Program-made: the position numbers and the translations under genes
Notes under the pieces: generated by a model
Told to the model about the DNA's origin: nothing
Database searches by the model: none
The model's input: the letters and a program-made list of their open reading frames with translations, nothing else
NCBI RefSeq assembly: GCF_013204855.1
Contig: NZ_JABMKZ010000036.1
Coordinates: forward strand, 1-64,000
Reading direction: 5' to 3'
Origin: Paenibacillus alba
Lineage (GTDB): Bacteria > Bacillota > Bacilli > Paenibacillales > NBRC-103111
Length of the DNA stretch: 64,000 nt
Shown: positions 7,178 through 16,110 of the stretch, in pieces
How the letters are laid out: every line of letters starts with the position of its first letter
Numbering within the stretch: position 1 is the stretch's first letter

Positions 7178-9073
7178 TTATCTATTCAGCAAGCTACCCA
7201 CATAACGCAGTAATTCATTCGCACATACCGGGCAATACCCGTGCTCGTCGATCAATTGCTTTGTCACATCATTAATTTTCTTCAACTGCTTTTCATCCGG
7301 TGTTTTGGAGGAGGTTGTAATTTTCACGATATCCTTCAAATCCGCAAAAAGCTTCTTCTCAATCGCTTCGCGCAGTCTTTCGTGGCTGCTGTAGTCAAAT
7401 TTCCGCCCCTTGCGGGAATACGAAGATATCCGGATCAGAATTTCTTCGCGGAATGCTTTTTTGGCATTTTCTGAAATTCCGATTTGCTCCTCAATCGAAC
7501 GCATCAGACGCTCATCGGGATCCATTTCCTCACCGGTCAGCGGGTCTTTGATTTTCCCCCAATTACAGTAAGCCTCAATATTATCGAGATAGTTGTCGAA
7601 AATCGTTCTGGCTGACTCCTCGAAGGAATAGACGAAGGCTTTCTGCACTTCTTTCTTTGCAATATCATCATACTCTTTGCGCGCCACAGAAATGAAGTTC
7701 AAATAACGCTCCCGCTCATCTTTGGTAATCGATGGATGTTGGTCTAACCCGTCTTTGAGTGCGCGCAGGACATCTAATGCGTTAATGCACTGAAGATCTT
7801 GACGGATCAATGCACTCGAAATCCGGTTGATGACGTACCGCGGATCAATGCCGCTCATGCCTTCTTCCTGGAATTCATTTTGCATTTCTTTGAGATCTGC
7901 CTCTTTGTAGCCTTCGACGACTTCTCCGTCATACATTCTCATTTTTTTGACCAAATCCATGCCTTGTTTCTTCGTTTCTTTCAACCGTGTAAGGATAGAG
8001 AAAATGGCCGCATCTCTTAAAGCGTGCGGAGCAATATGAATGTGCGACATATCGCTTTGACTGATCAGTTTGGCATAGATTTTCTCTTCATCCGATACCC
8101 GTAAATTATAAGGAATTGGCATGACGATCATCCGGGATTGCAGCGCCTCATTTTTCTTATTTGAAATAAATGACTTATACTCGGTTTCGTTGGTATGAGC
8201 AATGATCAGCTCATCCGCGCTAATTAAAGCGAACCTGCCTGCTTTGAAGTTGCCCTCTTGCGTGAGTGACAACAAGTTCCAGAGGAACTTTTCATCGCAT
8301 TTCAACATCTCTTGAAACTCCATGATACCGCGATTCGCTTTATTCAGCTCACCGTCAAAGCGATAGGCGCGCGGGTCGGACTCGGACCCAAATTCCGTAA
8401 TGGTAGAGAAATCAATGCTGCCCGTCAGGTCGGCAATATCCTGTGATTTCGGATCGGATGGGCTGAATGTTCCAATCCCTACACGTCCTTCTTCTGAAAT
8501 AAAGACTCGTTCGATCAAGACATCTTCAATGCAGCCATTGTACTCTGTTTTTAAACGCATTTGGCAGGAAGGACATAAACTGCCTTCAATCTTCACGCCT
8601 AACTCGCGTTCAATTTCGGGACGCAGCTCGAGCGGAATGAGATGTAGCGGTTCTTCATGCATTGGACATCCTTTAATCGCATAGACAGCCCCTAGATCTG
8701 TTTTGGCAAACTGCTCTAACCCACGCTTCAGCATGGTCACAATGGTTGATTTCCCACCGCTTACAGGACCCATTAGCAGCAAAATACGCTTGCGAACATC
8801 CAATCGACGGGCTGCGGAATGGAAATATTCTTCCACAAGCTTCTCAATAGCACGATCCAAACCGAAGATTTCTTGGTTGAAAAAGCTGTAGGATTTGTGC
8901 CCAGATTGGTCATTGATACCTTGCGATGCAATCATATCATAGACTCTTGAATGCGCTGTTCTCGCAAGTCCAGGATTTTTGCGAAGCAATTCTATGTACT
9001 CCGCGAACGTACCGGTCCAGCTCAATGAATCCTTCTCCGTACGATGCTCCGAAATTCTCTTGAATATGTCCAT
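7178..9073 (-). CDS. prkA: PrkA family AAA+ protein (serine kinase / protease-like)
   Basis: 631 residues, the usual PrkA length. The family has an AAA+ core and a C-terminal PrkA domain; it was described as a serine protein kinase and in Bacillus also linked to protease activity and sporulation. Visible here are the Walker A motif GPVSGGKST near residue 101, the Walker B-like ALISADELIIA near 280, and the conserved EFQEMLKCDEKFLWNLLSLTQEGNFK. A CPSC pair near residue 165 and a C-terminal CPVC near 617 may bind metal. The start has AAAGGAGGT 4-5 nt before ATG. It is monocistronic with its own terminator. The yhbH gene that often follows prkA in Bacillus is not present here. Confidence 0.95.
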   Translation of the reverse strand: MDIFKRISEHRTEKDSLSWTGTFAEYIELLRKNPGLARTAHSRVYDMIASQGINDQSGHKSYSFFNQEIFGLDRAIEKLVEEYFHSAARRLDVRKRILLLMGPVSGGKSTIVTMLKRGLEQFAKTDLGAVYAIKGCPMHEEPLHLIPLELRPEIERELGVKIEGSLCPSCQMRLKTEYNGCIEDVLIERVFISEEGRVGIGTFSPSDPKSQDIADLTGSIDFSTITEFGSESDPRAYRFDGELNKANRGIMEFQEMLKCDEKFLWNLLSLTQEGNFKAGRFALISADELIIAHTNETEYKSFISNKKNEALQSRMIVMPIPYNLRVSDEEKIYAKLISQSDMSHIHIAPHALRDAAIFSILTRLKETKKQGMDLVKKMRMYDGEVVEGYKEADLKEMQNEFQEEGMSGIDPRYVINRISSALIRQDLQCINALDVLRALKDGLDQHPSITKDERERYLNFISVARKEYDDIAKKEVQKAFVYSFEESARTIFDNYLDNIEAYCNWGKIKDPLTGEEMDPDERLMRSIEEQIGISENAKKAFREEILIRISSYSRKGRKFDYSSHERLREAIEKKLFADLKDIVKITTSSKTPDEKQLKKINDVTKQLIDEHGYCPVCANELLRYVGSLLNR

Positions 9074-9192
9074 GGGTACCTCCTTTCACTGCTGCCCTTC
9101 ACTAATAGGTCAGCTCGTGATGGTGAATTGTGTACTACAATCCTATGCACTCACGGAGCATAACTTGCCCGAAATTTTTATGAGAATTGGAT

Positions 9193-11001
9193 TTAAGCAG
9201 ATGCGGGCATCATCATGATCATTTTGGTGCCCACTTCCAATTTGCTTTCTATTCGGAGTCCATAAGTCTCCCCATAGACCATTTGGATCCTCCGGTGGAC
9301 GTTCAGAACGCCGATCCCGCCTTTGATACCTGTCTCATCGATTTCACCGTCTGCCAATCGGTTGGCATTCAATTTCTCTTGCAGCTGTGTCAGCTTCGTC
9401 TCTGACATGCCAGATCCATTATCCTCCACACTTATCCAAAAAATTCCTTCATTTATACCTCCATCAATTCGAATGAAGTGATAATCCTCCAAGCCCTCCG
9501 GGAAAGCGTGTTGAAACACATTTTCGATCAGCGGCTGCAGGGTCAGGCGTACCATGACATGAAGCAGATATTCAGGCTTAATCGCCACATCGATCTCGAA
9601 TTCTCGACCTATTCGATGCTTAAGTACAACCAGATAATAAAGAACATGTTTCAACTCATTGGCTACAGTAATTTCTTCTAGATTCGTCTGAACAGAATAC
9701 CTCAGCATATAAGCTAAAGCCTTCACGATTTCGGAAATCTCCTCCGAATCCTGAATCGTGGCATAGCAAACAATCGTCTCCAAAGTGTTATACATAAAAT
9801 GAGGATTAATTTGCAACTGAAGAGATTGAAATTCAGCCTTTTGGCGCTCCATGCGAATTTCCGAATTGTTTAATTCGACCTGCACCACGCGATCAACGGC
9901 TTCAGATAGCCGCTTGACCATTAAGTTGTAGCGCACCATCAGCTCAACAATTTCATCCCGGTGGGGAGGGAGTGGAATCGTCGCCCAATTCCCCTTTTCC
10001 GTTTCCCGCATGCCGGATTTAAGCACTCGAATCGGTTTGGCAATGGATGTGCCGAAGCGATAGGCAAGCAAAATCGCCAAAACTAACGTAAATAACCCAA
10101 CGACCAGTGTCGTCGATCGGATATTGGACAGCGGCTTGCGCAATTCGCGAAGCGGCATCGAAACGACAAGCTGCCAGCCTGAATAATCGGAGTCGCGGCT
10201 TACATACATCCGTTGATCGACTTCACTTGCATCAATAAATGAACGAGAATCTGCTTGCTTCAGCTTGTCGACAAACTCCGCGGGTACAGTCGTGCCAACT
10301 TTTGCTCCATCAGGGTGGTACACATAGTTGCCTTTGTCATCAATGATAAATAGGTACCCGTATTTCCCGAGATCTATCCCTTTCCATAAAGCAGATAAAT
10401 CGGCAGAGCGCATTTCAATGGCGAGCAAGCCGCTCAGCTCAGGGGAGGTGAATCCACGAATGCGGCGAACCAAGGTTAACATCTGATTCTCTTGCCCGGC
10501 AATAATCGTATGATTTAGAATGCTTAATTGCCCATCAGCCGTTGTATTCGCCAGGAAATAGTCCCTCTGTTTGCGAATATCCTCCGCATTGAAGGATTGC
10601 TCCGTTACACCATTATAATAGTACACCGCATTTTGCTTATCGCTAATTAAATAGACAGAAGCTAGTTTCGGATTTCGTATAAATAAAGGATCCACGCTAG
10701 TCTCGCGAATGGTATTGCGATACGTATAGAAGTCATACGCTTCCCGAGTAGAGGGCAAATCTATGAATTCCATCACTTGCCTATTTGTTAAAATCGAGAC
10801 GATAGAACGCTCATAATCCTTCAAATATATATCCGTATGGTGAACCGCGTTTCCAACGATTTGATTCATTTGGTTCTCTACCATTTCATCCAGCTCACCG
10901 GAGGTAATCACATAGGAAAAAATGCCGACGCTGCCCAATGAAAGAATAATAACAATCATAAAATAAACGAATATTTTCTTCGTAAATCCTCGAATCTTCA
11001 T
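9193..11001 (-). CDS. YesM-type sensor histidine kinase
   Basis: A 602-residue membrane kinase. Order: TM1 (about 11-31), extracytoplasmic Cache-like sensor (35-290) with YGYLFIIDDKGNYVYHP, TM2 (about 296-318), HAMP, His_kinase domain with QLQINPHFMYNTLE (phospho-His near residue 400) and HATPase with VEDNGSGMSE and GGIGVLNVHRR. Its ATG overlaps the TGA of the response regulator gene by 4 nt, so the two are translationally coupled. Kinases of this type usually sense extracellular sugars and control a linked transporter or glycosidase. The linked genes here are the GH31 enzyme and an oxidoreductase, with no transporter adjacent. Confidence 0.95.
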   Translation of the reverse strand: MKIRGFTKKIFVYFMIVIILSLGSVGIFSYVITSGELDEMVENQMNQIVGNAVHHTDIYLKDYERSIVSILTNRQVMEFIDLPSTREAYDFYTYRNTIRETSVDPLFIRNPKLASVYLISDKQNAVYYYNGVTEQSFNAEDIRKQRDYFLANTTADGQLSILNHTIIAGQENQMLTLVRRIRGFTSPELSGLLAIEMRSADLSALWKGIDLGKYGYLFIIDDKGNYVYHPDGAKVGTTVPAEFVDKLKQADSRSFIDASEVDQRMYVSRDSDYSGWQLVVSMPLRELRKPLSNIRSTTLVVGLFTLVLAILLAYRFGTSIAKPIRVLKSGMRETEKGNWATIPLPPHRDEIVELMVRYNLMVKRLSEAVDRVVQVELNNSEIRMERQKAEFQSLQLQINPHFMYNTLETIVCYATIQDSEEISEIVKALAYMLRYSVQTNLEEITVANELKHVLYYLVVLKHRIGREFEIDVAIKPEYLLHVMVRLTLQPLIENVFQHAFPEGLEDYHFIRIDGGINEGIFWISVEDNGSGMSETKLTQLQEKLNANRLADGEIDETGIKGGIGVLNVHRRIQMVYGETYGLRIESKLEVGTKMIMMMPASA

Positions 11002-12017
11002 TTAATACCTAATCGAGCACGATATTCAGACGGTGAAACGCCAACGATTTTCTTGAAGGTTTTCGTAAAATGAGGGTAGTCGTCATATCCTACATCTGCG
11101 GCTACATCCACGATTCGGACATGCGGGATTGCCAGCATTTCTTTCGCTTTCGTCATTCGCTTGTTGATGCGATACTGGACAAAGGTTTCATGCGTTATTT
11201 TCTTAAATAGTGCGCTGAAATAGGTCGGCGTTAATCCGACCATCGCAGCGACTTGGTCCAGCGTAATCTCTTCTGACAGCTTGCTGTCGATAAACGCTTT
11301 GGCCTCTTCCATGGGATCCTTGAAATTGCCGCTTCGGACGGCCAGCAAGCCTTTTACCATATGGTGAAGACCTTTCTCGAAAGCATCAAGCGCTTCTTTC
11401 ACGCTATCTGCCTGCAAGTGGGCAGGAACGGAATCAGGCGAATAACTGCGTGACTGAAAGCGTTTTACAAGAATACCGTTACAATCATCCAATAGTTCTT
11501 TCAACTGGGCAAGCGAAACATTCGCGGACATGCAGTAGTCACGCCAGCGAACCATGAGGCTAGTTAATTCTTCGATTTGCAAAGCCCATATTTGCTGTTC
11601 CATCTGATCAATCCACTCGATATAACGAGATGGCGGTATATAGCTGCGCGCTGGCTTTCTAATCAATTGATTCAGCATATCATGGACATCGGATTTCGTG
11701 ACCGGCTTCAACAAATAATGTCGAACACCATAATTCACACTTTTTTGTGCATATTCAAAGTCACTGTAGCCGGATATCACAACGGTCTTAATATGAGGGA
11801 ATTCCTCATAAATAATTCTGCATAGTTCCAGTCCGTCCATTTTGGGCATGCGCACATCCGTCAACACAAGATCTGGTTCTGAAGCCCGAATTCGCTCTAA
11901 CGCAGCCTCGCCATTCTCGGCCGTCTGAATTTTGGAGAACGCGGGTGCATACAATTCCGCCATCTTCATCAATCCTCTGCGAATGACGGGTTCATCATCT
12001 ACGATCAATACATGCAT
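10998..12017 (-). CDS. AraC-type response regulator (YesN-like, short form)
   Basis: 339 residues. The receiver domain (1-120) has DDEP, phospho-acceptor Asp in LVLTDVRMPKMDG and Lys in LLKPV. The C-terminal AraC DNA-binding domain (about 240-339) has ITLDQVAAMVGLTPTYFSALF and the second helix-turn-helix VAADVGYDDYPHFTKTFKK. It is about 200 residues shorter than the two other regulators of this class in the window because the middle region is reduced. ATG at 12017 follows AGGGGGT. It precedes and overlaps its kinase and follows the GH31 gene by 49 nt, so probably belongs to the same operon and regulates it. Confidence 0.95.
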   Translation of the reverse strand: MHVLIVDDEPVIRRGLMKMAELYAPAFSKIQTAENGEAALERIRASEPDLVLTDVRMPKMDGLELCRIIYEEFPHIKTVVISGYSDFEYAQKSVNYGVRHYLLKPVTKSDVHDMLNQLIRKPARSYIPPSRYIEWIDQMEQQIWALQIEELTSLMVRWRDYCMSANVSLAQLKELLDDCNGILVKRFQSRSYSPDSVPAHLQADSVKEALDAFEKGLHHMVKGLLAVRSGNFKDPMEEAKAFIDSKLSEEITLDQVAAMVGLTPTYFSALFKKITHETFVQYRINKRMTKAKEMLAIPHVRIVDVAADVGYDDYPHFTKTFKKIVGVSPSEYRARLGIK

Positions 12018-12066
12018 GTCCAGACCCCCTCACGCTTCTCAAAATCGCTGATTCAATTATGATTTC

Positions 12067-14190
12067 TTACGCCAACCGAGTTTGAGAGAACCGCCAAGTA
12101 ACGCCCCGATACGACGTCCACTCCTCGCTGTTCCCAGTCAGCTCTCCGGCATATTGGCCATCTGCATGTTGGGTGACCGTCAGCTTCCGCCAGCTGCATG
12201 TCCCGTCCTCATAATTAAAGGTTTCGCCGTCATCGTCGTACAAAAGTCCTTCGCCAGGCTCAGTGCCGAAGTGGACAAGTTCCAGCGGGACCTGTGTTCC
12301 GGATGCCGGAACATGCGGCAAAGATGGCATCATCGGGATGACAGCTCCACTTTTAACAAATACAGGAATTCGTTCTAAGCCGGCTTGAACTCGAACGATG
12401 CAGCCCCCGGTATAGCGTTCTCCGGTCTCTAGGCCATACCAGATGCCTACTGGCAATAGAACCTCTCGTTCTGTTTCTCCTTCAACCAGCGGTGCGATTA
12501 AAAGCGCATCCCCGATCATAAACTGGTCGTCCCATTCTCTCACTTTTTTCTTGCCGTAAGCCGCGTCTGTCGTGTTCAACATCTGCTGCTCCGCTTCGAC
12601 AAGCTTCGCTTCTGCTGCAGCGATCTCAGACGGGGACATCACGAAAGGCATGGCTTGGAAAGGCGGAATTCCTTGCTCGCGATATTTGGCGAAAGCAGTA
12701 TACAAATAAGGCAGCAGTCTCATCCGCAGCTTGATATAGTGGCGAACAACCTCCTCTACCTCTGGGAAAGACCACGGCTTCGTACCATCTCCCCATGCAT
12801 TCAGCATCGCTAAGGGAGAGAAGCAAACGGTTTGCATACGACGCACCCAATCTTCCGCATTTCTAGCTCTACGCACCTCAGGCGTCCACAGCAGACCGCT
12901 AAAGGAAGAGTTGCAAAGCGCGCGAATAAATTGCTTATGATCATATAGATCCGAGTACAGCACATAAGGCATTGTGGATGCCGCAGCGTTCGAAGCTCTG
13001 ACAAGCCCGTACGTTCTGCGGTTTTTGCTGCGAAACAGATCGGCTGTCATTTTTTGAAACATCAACCCATACATCTGTCTCATCTGTTCGCCGTCCAGCC
13101 CGGAAGGAAACTTCGCATGTCCCGGAAACATCCAGGAATTGTTGGTCAATTCGCTGCCATCGCATTCATCCAGCTTATAACCGGAGACGCCGATATCTAC
13201 ATGCTGCTCTTCATGCTGCTTTTTGTACAAACTAGCGGCCTCTGTTAACGAATAATCAGGCGCCAGCCCTCCCCATACGGTATGACTGCCCGAAAGCGGC
13301 TGCAGATCCGCATACATTTCGCTGTTCGGCGATACAAAGGGATGCTCCCACAGGTTCACGCGAAAGCCCTTTTGCGCTAGCTTTTCCACGAATTGCCCAG
13401 GCTCCGGGAATCTGCTTTTCTCCCATTCATACGTGACTGGATAGCTGTGGCTGTGCCAGCCTGGTTCCAGTCCGATTACATCGCACGGGACATCATGGAG
13501 ACGGAACTGCTCCGCTTCCTCCAGTACCTGCTGCTCATTATACATCGTCGGAACGCGGTGCCAGAAGCCAAGGCCCCACTTCGGAGGCAGCACGCCGCCA
13601 CCGCCAAATAAATTATATCTAGACACGACATCCGCAAGAGTAGGCCCCCCAAATAAATAGACGTGTGCGCCTTCGGCAGGAATACGAATTTCTACACGCG
13701 AAGCGACCGGCGTTGCTATCCATCCCCGATCGGTATTGCGATCTCGAATCGCTTCGCTATGCGTGTCCTCCTGCTTTAGAGTTGATCCGCAATAAATCGT
13801 TACGATTCGCGAAGTATCCACCCATACGCCGTAGCCAAGGTCGCTGACATAAAAAGGCACTGGAGCATGCGTTTCTCCGGTATCCTGCTTGGGGTCGCTG
13901 TTCACACGCAGATAACGGTTTCTTCCCCGCTGATTCATCCGCAATAACTGAAGACCTGTCCCATACAGCTTCTCGGTTCGATCCAGCGGAAAGGACAAAA
14001 TGAGACTGTCCCCTGCTTCCTCAAGCTGAATGCTGTCCCAATCAAATGGTGGCTTCACTTGCGGCATTTGCTGCAAAGCCTCCTCTTTCGGTGAAACTTC
14101 CATCCATGATAGCGGGGTGATCGCCTTCGGTTCTCTAATCGTCAGACGCCATACGCCCAGTGCTGATAATTGCCAATTGTTTGTATTCAT
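12067..14190 (-). CDS. Divergent GH31 family glycosidase
   Basis: About 707 residues from ATG at 14190 (GGAG 7 nt upstream); the longer frame to 14280 would overlap the preceding gene and lacks a ribosome site. No signal peptide, so probably cytoplasmic. An N-terminal beta domain precedes a barrel with PPKWGLGFWHRVPTMYNEQQ, the nucleophile region GYKLDECDGSE, and a C-terminal beta domain with PVFVKSGAVIPMMP and LLYDDDGETFNYEDG. The acid/base region is unusual: instead of the family's common W-[SG]-G-D it reads ASTMPYVLYSDLYDHKQF. Specificity is therefore open; alpha-glucosidase, alpha-xylosidase or alpha-galactosidase are all possible. It follows the oxidoreductase gene by 22 nt. Confidence 0.9.
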   Translation of the reverse strand: MNTNNWQLSALGVWRLTIREPKAITPLSWMEVSPKEEALQQMPQVKPPFDWDSIQLEEAGDSLILSFPLDRTEKLYGTGLQLLRMNQRGRNRYLRVNSDPKQDTGETHAPVPFYVSDLGYGVWVDTSRIVTIYCGSTLKQEDTHSEAIRDRNTDRGWIATPVASRVEIRIPAEGAHVYLFGGPTLADVVSRYNLFGGGGVLPPKWGLGFWHRVPTMYNEQQVLEEAEQFRLHDVPCDVIGLEPGWHSHSYPVTYEWEKSRFPEPGQFVEKLAQKGFRVNLWEHPFVSPNSEMYADLQPLSGSHTVWGGLAPDYSLTEAASLYKKQHEEQHVDIGVSGYKLDECDGSELTNNSWMFPGHAKFPSGLDGEQMRQMYGLMFQKMTADLFRSKNRRTYGLVRASNAAASTMPYVLYSDLYDHKQFIRALCNSSFSGLLWTPEVRRARNAEDWVRRMQTVCFSPLAMLNAWGDGTKPWSFPEVEEVVRHYIKLRMRLLPYLYTAFAKYREQGIPPFQAMPFVMSPSEIAAAEAKLVEAEQQMLNTTDAAYGKKKVREWDDQFMIGDALLIAPLVEGETEREVLLPVGIWYGLETGERYTGGCIVRVQAGLERIPVFVKSGAVIPMMPSLPHVPASGTQVPLELVHFGTEPGEGLLYDDDGETFNYEDGTCSWRKLTVTQHADGQYAGELTGNSEEWTSYRGVTWRFSQTRLA

Positions 14191-14212
14191 GCAGAGTCTC
14201 CATTCCTTATTT

Positions 14213-15175
14213 TTATAAAGTCGGAACCTTAATCTCTTGCGTCTGCCCGGTTTCGCTAGCGAGCTTGGCGTAGTGAACAAGCGCCCCAGTTTTCAAATAA
14301 TCGCTGCCGCTGGTTTCTGCTTCGCGGCCCTCCTGAAGGGACGCCAAAAACTCAGTCAACGTATCCGTTTCATCCACGCCGCTGTAATCCTCGAATAGTT
14401 GGACTTCCCCGTCCCGTATCACACGAATTTGCATATTCACGACTTCCATTGCACCCTCAGTGCCTTCAAGTCTCCAATTGCCGATCCAAGGCGTTTCGCT
14501 CCCACGAGAAGCGATGGATGCGTTATAAGCAGCCGTTATGCCACCCTCCAATTCAAGGAAAGCGTAAGCATTTATGACGGCCCCGTCTTCTTCCCAAGCG
14601 TTCACGGGATTGTACAGCTTAGCTTGGACCGTCTTCCCTTCTTTTCCGCTCAAATAGCGAATCAGATCAAAGTGATGGACACCAATGTCATCAAGAATAC
14701 TAACCGTATATCTCCGCTGAACGTGGTGGTATCTATAAAACTGGATATCCAAAGACGATAGCCTTCCGATAACGCCCTCATCCAAAAGCTGTTTCATTTT
14801 ACGTATACAAGCCATTCTGCGATAATTCTCTGCGATCATAAAAGGCAGCTTTTCCCTTTCAGCTCTAGCAACAACCTCAATTGATTCCTCATAGTCAAAA
14901 GAGATCGGCTTCTCGCACAACACAGCCAGCTTATGATCAAATGCCGCGTTATTCACCACGGTGTGCATCATTGGCGAAGTTACGTTTACAAGAAAATCAG
15001 CTTGTTCACACTGTAAAGCTTCTTCAAGCGAAGTGTAGAAAGGGAACGGATCCTCATTCATCTTCGCCTTCATCGTGCTGTCGACCTCGACAACGGCTGC
15101 TAATAAGCCACGATCTCTCAGACGCTTATACCAACTGAACCCTGCTGATCCCAAACCAACCAATATCGCCTTCAT
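14213..15175 (-). CDS. Gfo/Idh/MocA family sugar oxidoreductase
   Basis: A 320-residue cytoplasmic NAD(P)-dependent dehydrogenase. N-terminal Rossmann fold with GLGSAGFSW, then the family signature CEKPISFD near residue 90, and a C-terminal alpha/beta domain with DDIGVHHFDLIRYLSG, where HHFD fits the catalytic His and Asp region. AGGGGGT lies 8 nt before ATG. It is the first gene of the operon leading into GH31 and the regulator pair, so it may oxidise or isomerise the sugar released by GH31. The substrate cannot be read from sequence. Confidence 0.92.
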   Translation of the reverse strand: MKAILVGLGSAGFSWYKRLRDRGLLAAVVEVDSTMKAKMNEDPFPFYTSLEEALQCEQADFLVNVTSPMMHTVVNNAAFDHKLAVLCEKPISFDYEESIEVVARAEREKLPFMIAENYRRMACIRKMKQLLDEGVIGRLSSLDIQFYRYHHVQRRYTVSILDDIGVHHFDLIRYLSGKEGKTVQAKLYNPVNAWEEDGAVINAYAFLELEGGITAAYNASIASRGSETPWIGNWRLEGTEGAMEVVNMQIRVIRDGEVQLFEDYSGVDETDTLTEFLASLQEGREAETSGSDYLKTGALVHYAKLASETGQTQEIKVPTL

Positions 15176-15296
15176 GGATCACGACCCCCTAAATTTTCAC
15201 CTTCATGCCTTATTACCTTCATTATAGGAATTATTCGCTAAGCAGGAAGGATAAAATTTAAGGTGATATGTCTTTTTTTACGATATCATTCAATGC

Positions 15297-15350
15297 CAAA
15301 GAGATATCCGTCCAGCAGATCGCTCTGCTGGACGGATACCTCTTTCTTTT
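15297..15350. terminator. Strong bidirectional hairpin
   Basis: AAAGAGATATCCGTCCAGCAG pairs almost perfectly with CTGCTGGACGGATACCTCTTT across a short loop, with T-rich sequence on both outer sides. It lies about 120 bp upstream of the oxidoreductase start and would shield that operon from transcription entering from the relic zone. Confidence 0.65.
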
Positions 15351-15550
15351 AAGCTCAGCTTGCTTTCCCAGGGGAGGCTGCCTGCTTTGCCTGTTAAGAC
15401 TGCCTTTTCGGCAGGCTCAGAGCGAGTTCGGTGAGGCTGTCCCTTAAGCCAAATTGAGTAGGTAAGCGCCGATAGATGATCGGATTGATTACTCTATAAT
15501 TCCATGTGGGATGAAGGGCTTCCCGATCAGTTCGGTTCACCCGAGTGTAA

Positions 15551-15735
15551 AAGCCTGCGAAAATGCAGGAATTTCCGGGCAAATTCGGTTAAAAAGTGGA
15601 AATGCCTGCAATTGTGCAGGCATTTTTATCTTTTTCAGCCTCTCATCCAGAAAAAGCCTCAAAAGCCTGCACAAACGCAGGAATTTGATCGTTGAGGCTA
15701 TTCCAAGAGCAAAAAAGATGCATAATTGCAGGTTT
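15551..15735. repeat. Palindrome array 1 (CCTGC-N7-GCAGG)
   Basis: Four short palindromes at 15551, 15601, 15662 and about 15713: AAGCCTGCGAAAATGCAGG, ATGCCTGCAATTGTGCAGG, AAGCCTGCACAAACGCAGG and a degenerate AGATGCATAATTGCAGG. Spacing is about 50-60 bp. The same motif and spacing recur at 49.6-49.8 kb. Confidence 0.65.
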
Positions 15736-15780
15736 AGAGATAGCAACTGGAACTAGATTCAGAGAAAGTAGGAGGCTCAT

Positions 15781-15942
15781 CAAGAAATTATCAGAACCCG
15801 TAAAAGCTATAGTGAAATCCGGACAACTATATTCATACGCATGAAAGAAGATCATACGCAGAACAGCCACCAGTTTATGTCAGGTTATAATGTACAAATC
15901 CGAGCTGCCGGTAATCAAAAAGTAAAAGTAAGTTTGGTATAG
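15781..15942 (+). pseudogene. IS1182-like transposase fragment
   Basis: An in-frame stretch of about 53 codons ends at TAG (15940-15942). It reads IFIRMKEDHTQNSHQFMSG then YNVQI. This matches the conserved block of IS1182-family transposases that runs, in outline, D-A-T-F-M-R-M-K-E-D-H ... G-Y-N-V-Q-I. The rest of the transposase is absent on both sides. A hairpin with a T run follows within 40 bp, as is common at IS ends. The family call rests on pattern recognition, not a search. Confidence 0.65.
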
Positions 15943-15977
15943 GCACGATTGAGCCTCTCCGAATGCCTATCAATAAG

Positions 15978-16002
15978 GCTGTCTGGGACAGCCCCCTTTT
16001 TT
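15978..16002 (+). terminator. Hairpin with T run behind the transposase fragment
   Basis: GGCTGTC (15978-15984) pairs perfectly with GACAGCC (15988-15994) around TGG and is followed by CCCTTTTTT on the plus strand. GGCTGTCxxxGACAGCC sequences are frequent near IS1182-type ends, so it may be both terminator and IS terminus. Confidence 0.6.
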
Positions 16003-16098
16003 CGGCAGGCTCACGCGGATTCCATGCCGCCTCCATCCGGAGACAGCATTTTCGGCAGGCTCAGCGCAGATTCCATGCCGCCCCCATCCGGAAACAGC
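15999..16098. repeat. 50-bp tandem repeat, two copies
   Basis: Two direct copies of about 50 bp (15999-16048 and 16049-16098) share TTTTCGGCAGGCTCA, GATTCCATGCCGCC and CCATCCGGA, differing at about six positions. A truncated third start (TTTCAGCAG) follows at 16101. It lies just beyond the stop of the LplA-like gene. Confidence 0.75.
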
Positions 16099-16110
16099 AC
16101 TTTCAGCAGC

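Larger units (their letters stand above)
15176..16110. other. Gene-free relic region with IS and repeat remains
   Basis: 935 bp without an intact gene between the oxidoreductase and the binding lipoprotein. It holds a strong hairpin, four CCTGC...GCAGG palindromes, a transposase fragment, a second hairpin with a T run, and a 50-bp tandem repeat. TTTTCGGCAGGCTCA occurs three times (15405, 15999, 16049). Short frames crossing the palindromes look like chance. Confidence 0.6.

Noticed and set aside
14191..14280. N-terminal extension of the GH31 gene
   Set aside because: It would overlap the oxidoreductase gene by 68 nt and has no ribosome site, while ATG at 14190 has one.
15394..15582. A 62-codon minus-strand frame in the relic zone
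   Set aside because: It crosses palindrome 1, has no ribosome site, and no recognisable domain; at best another relic.
15551..15735. CRISPR-like appearance of evenly spaced repeats
   Set aside because: The repeat units differ in sequence, are only about 17-20 bp, spacers are related to each other, and there are no cas genes.
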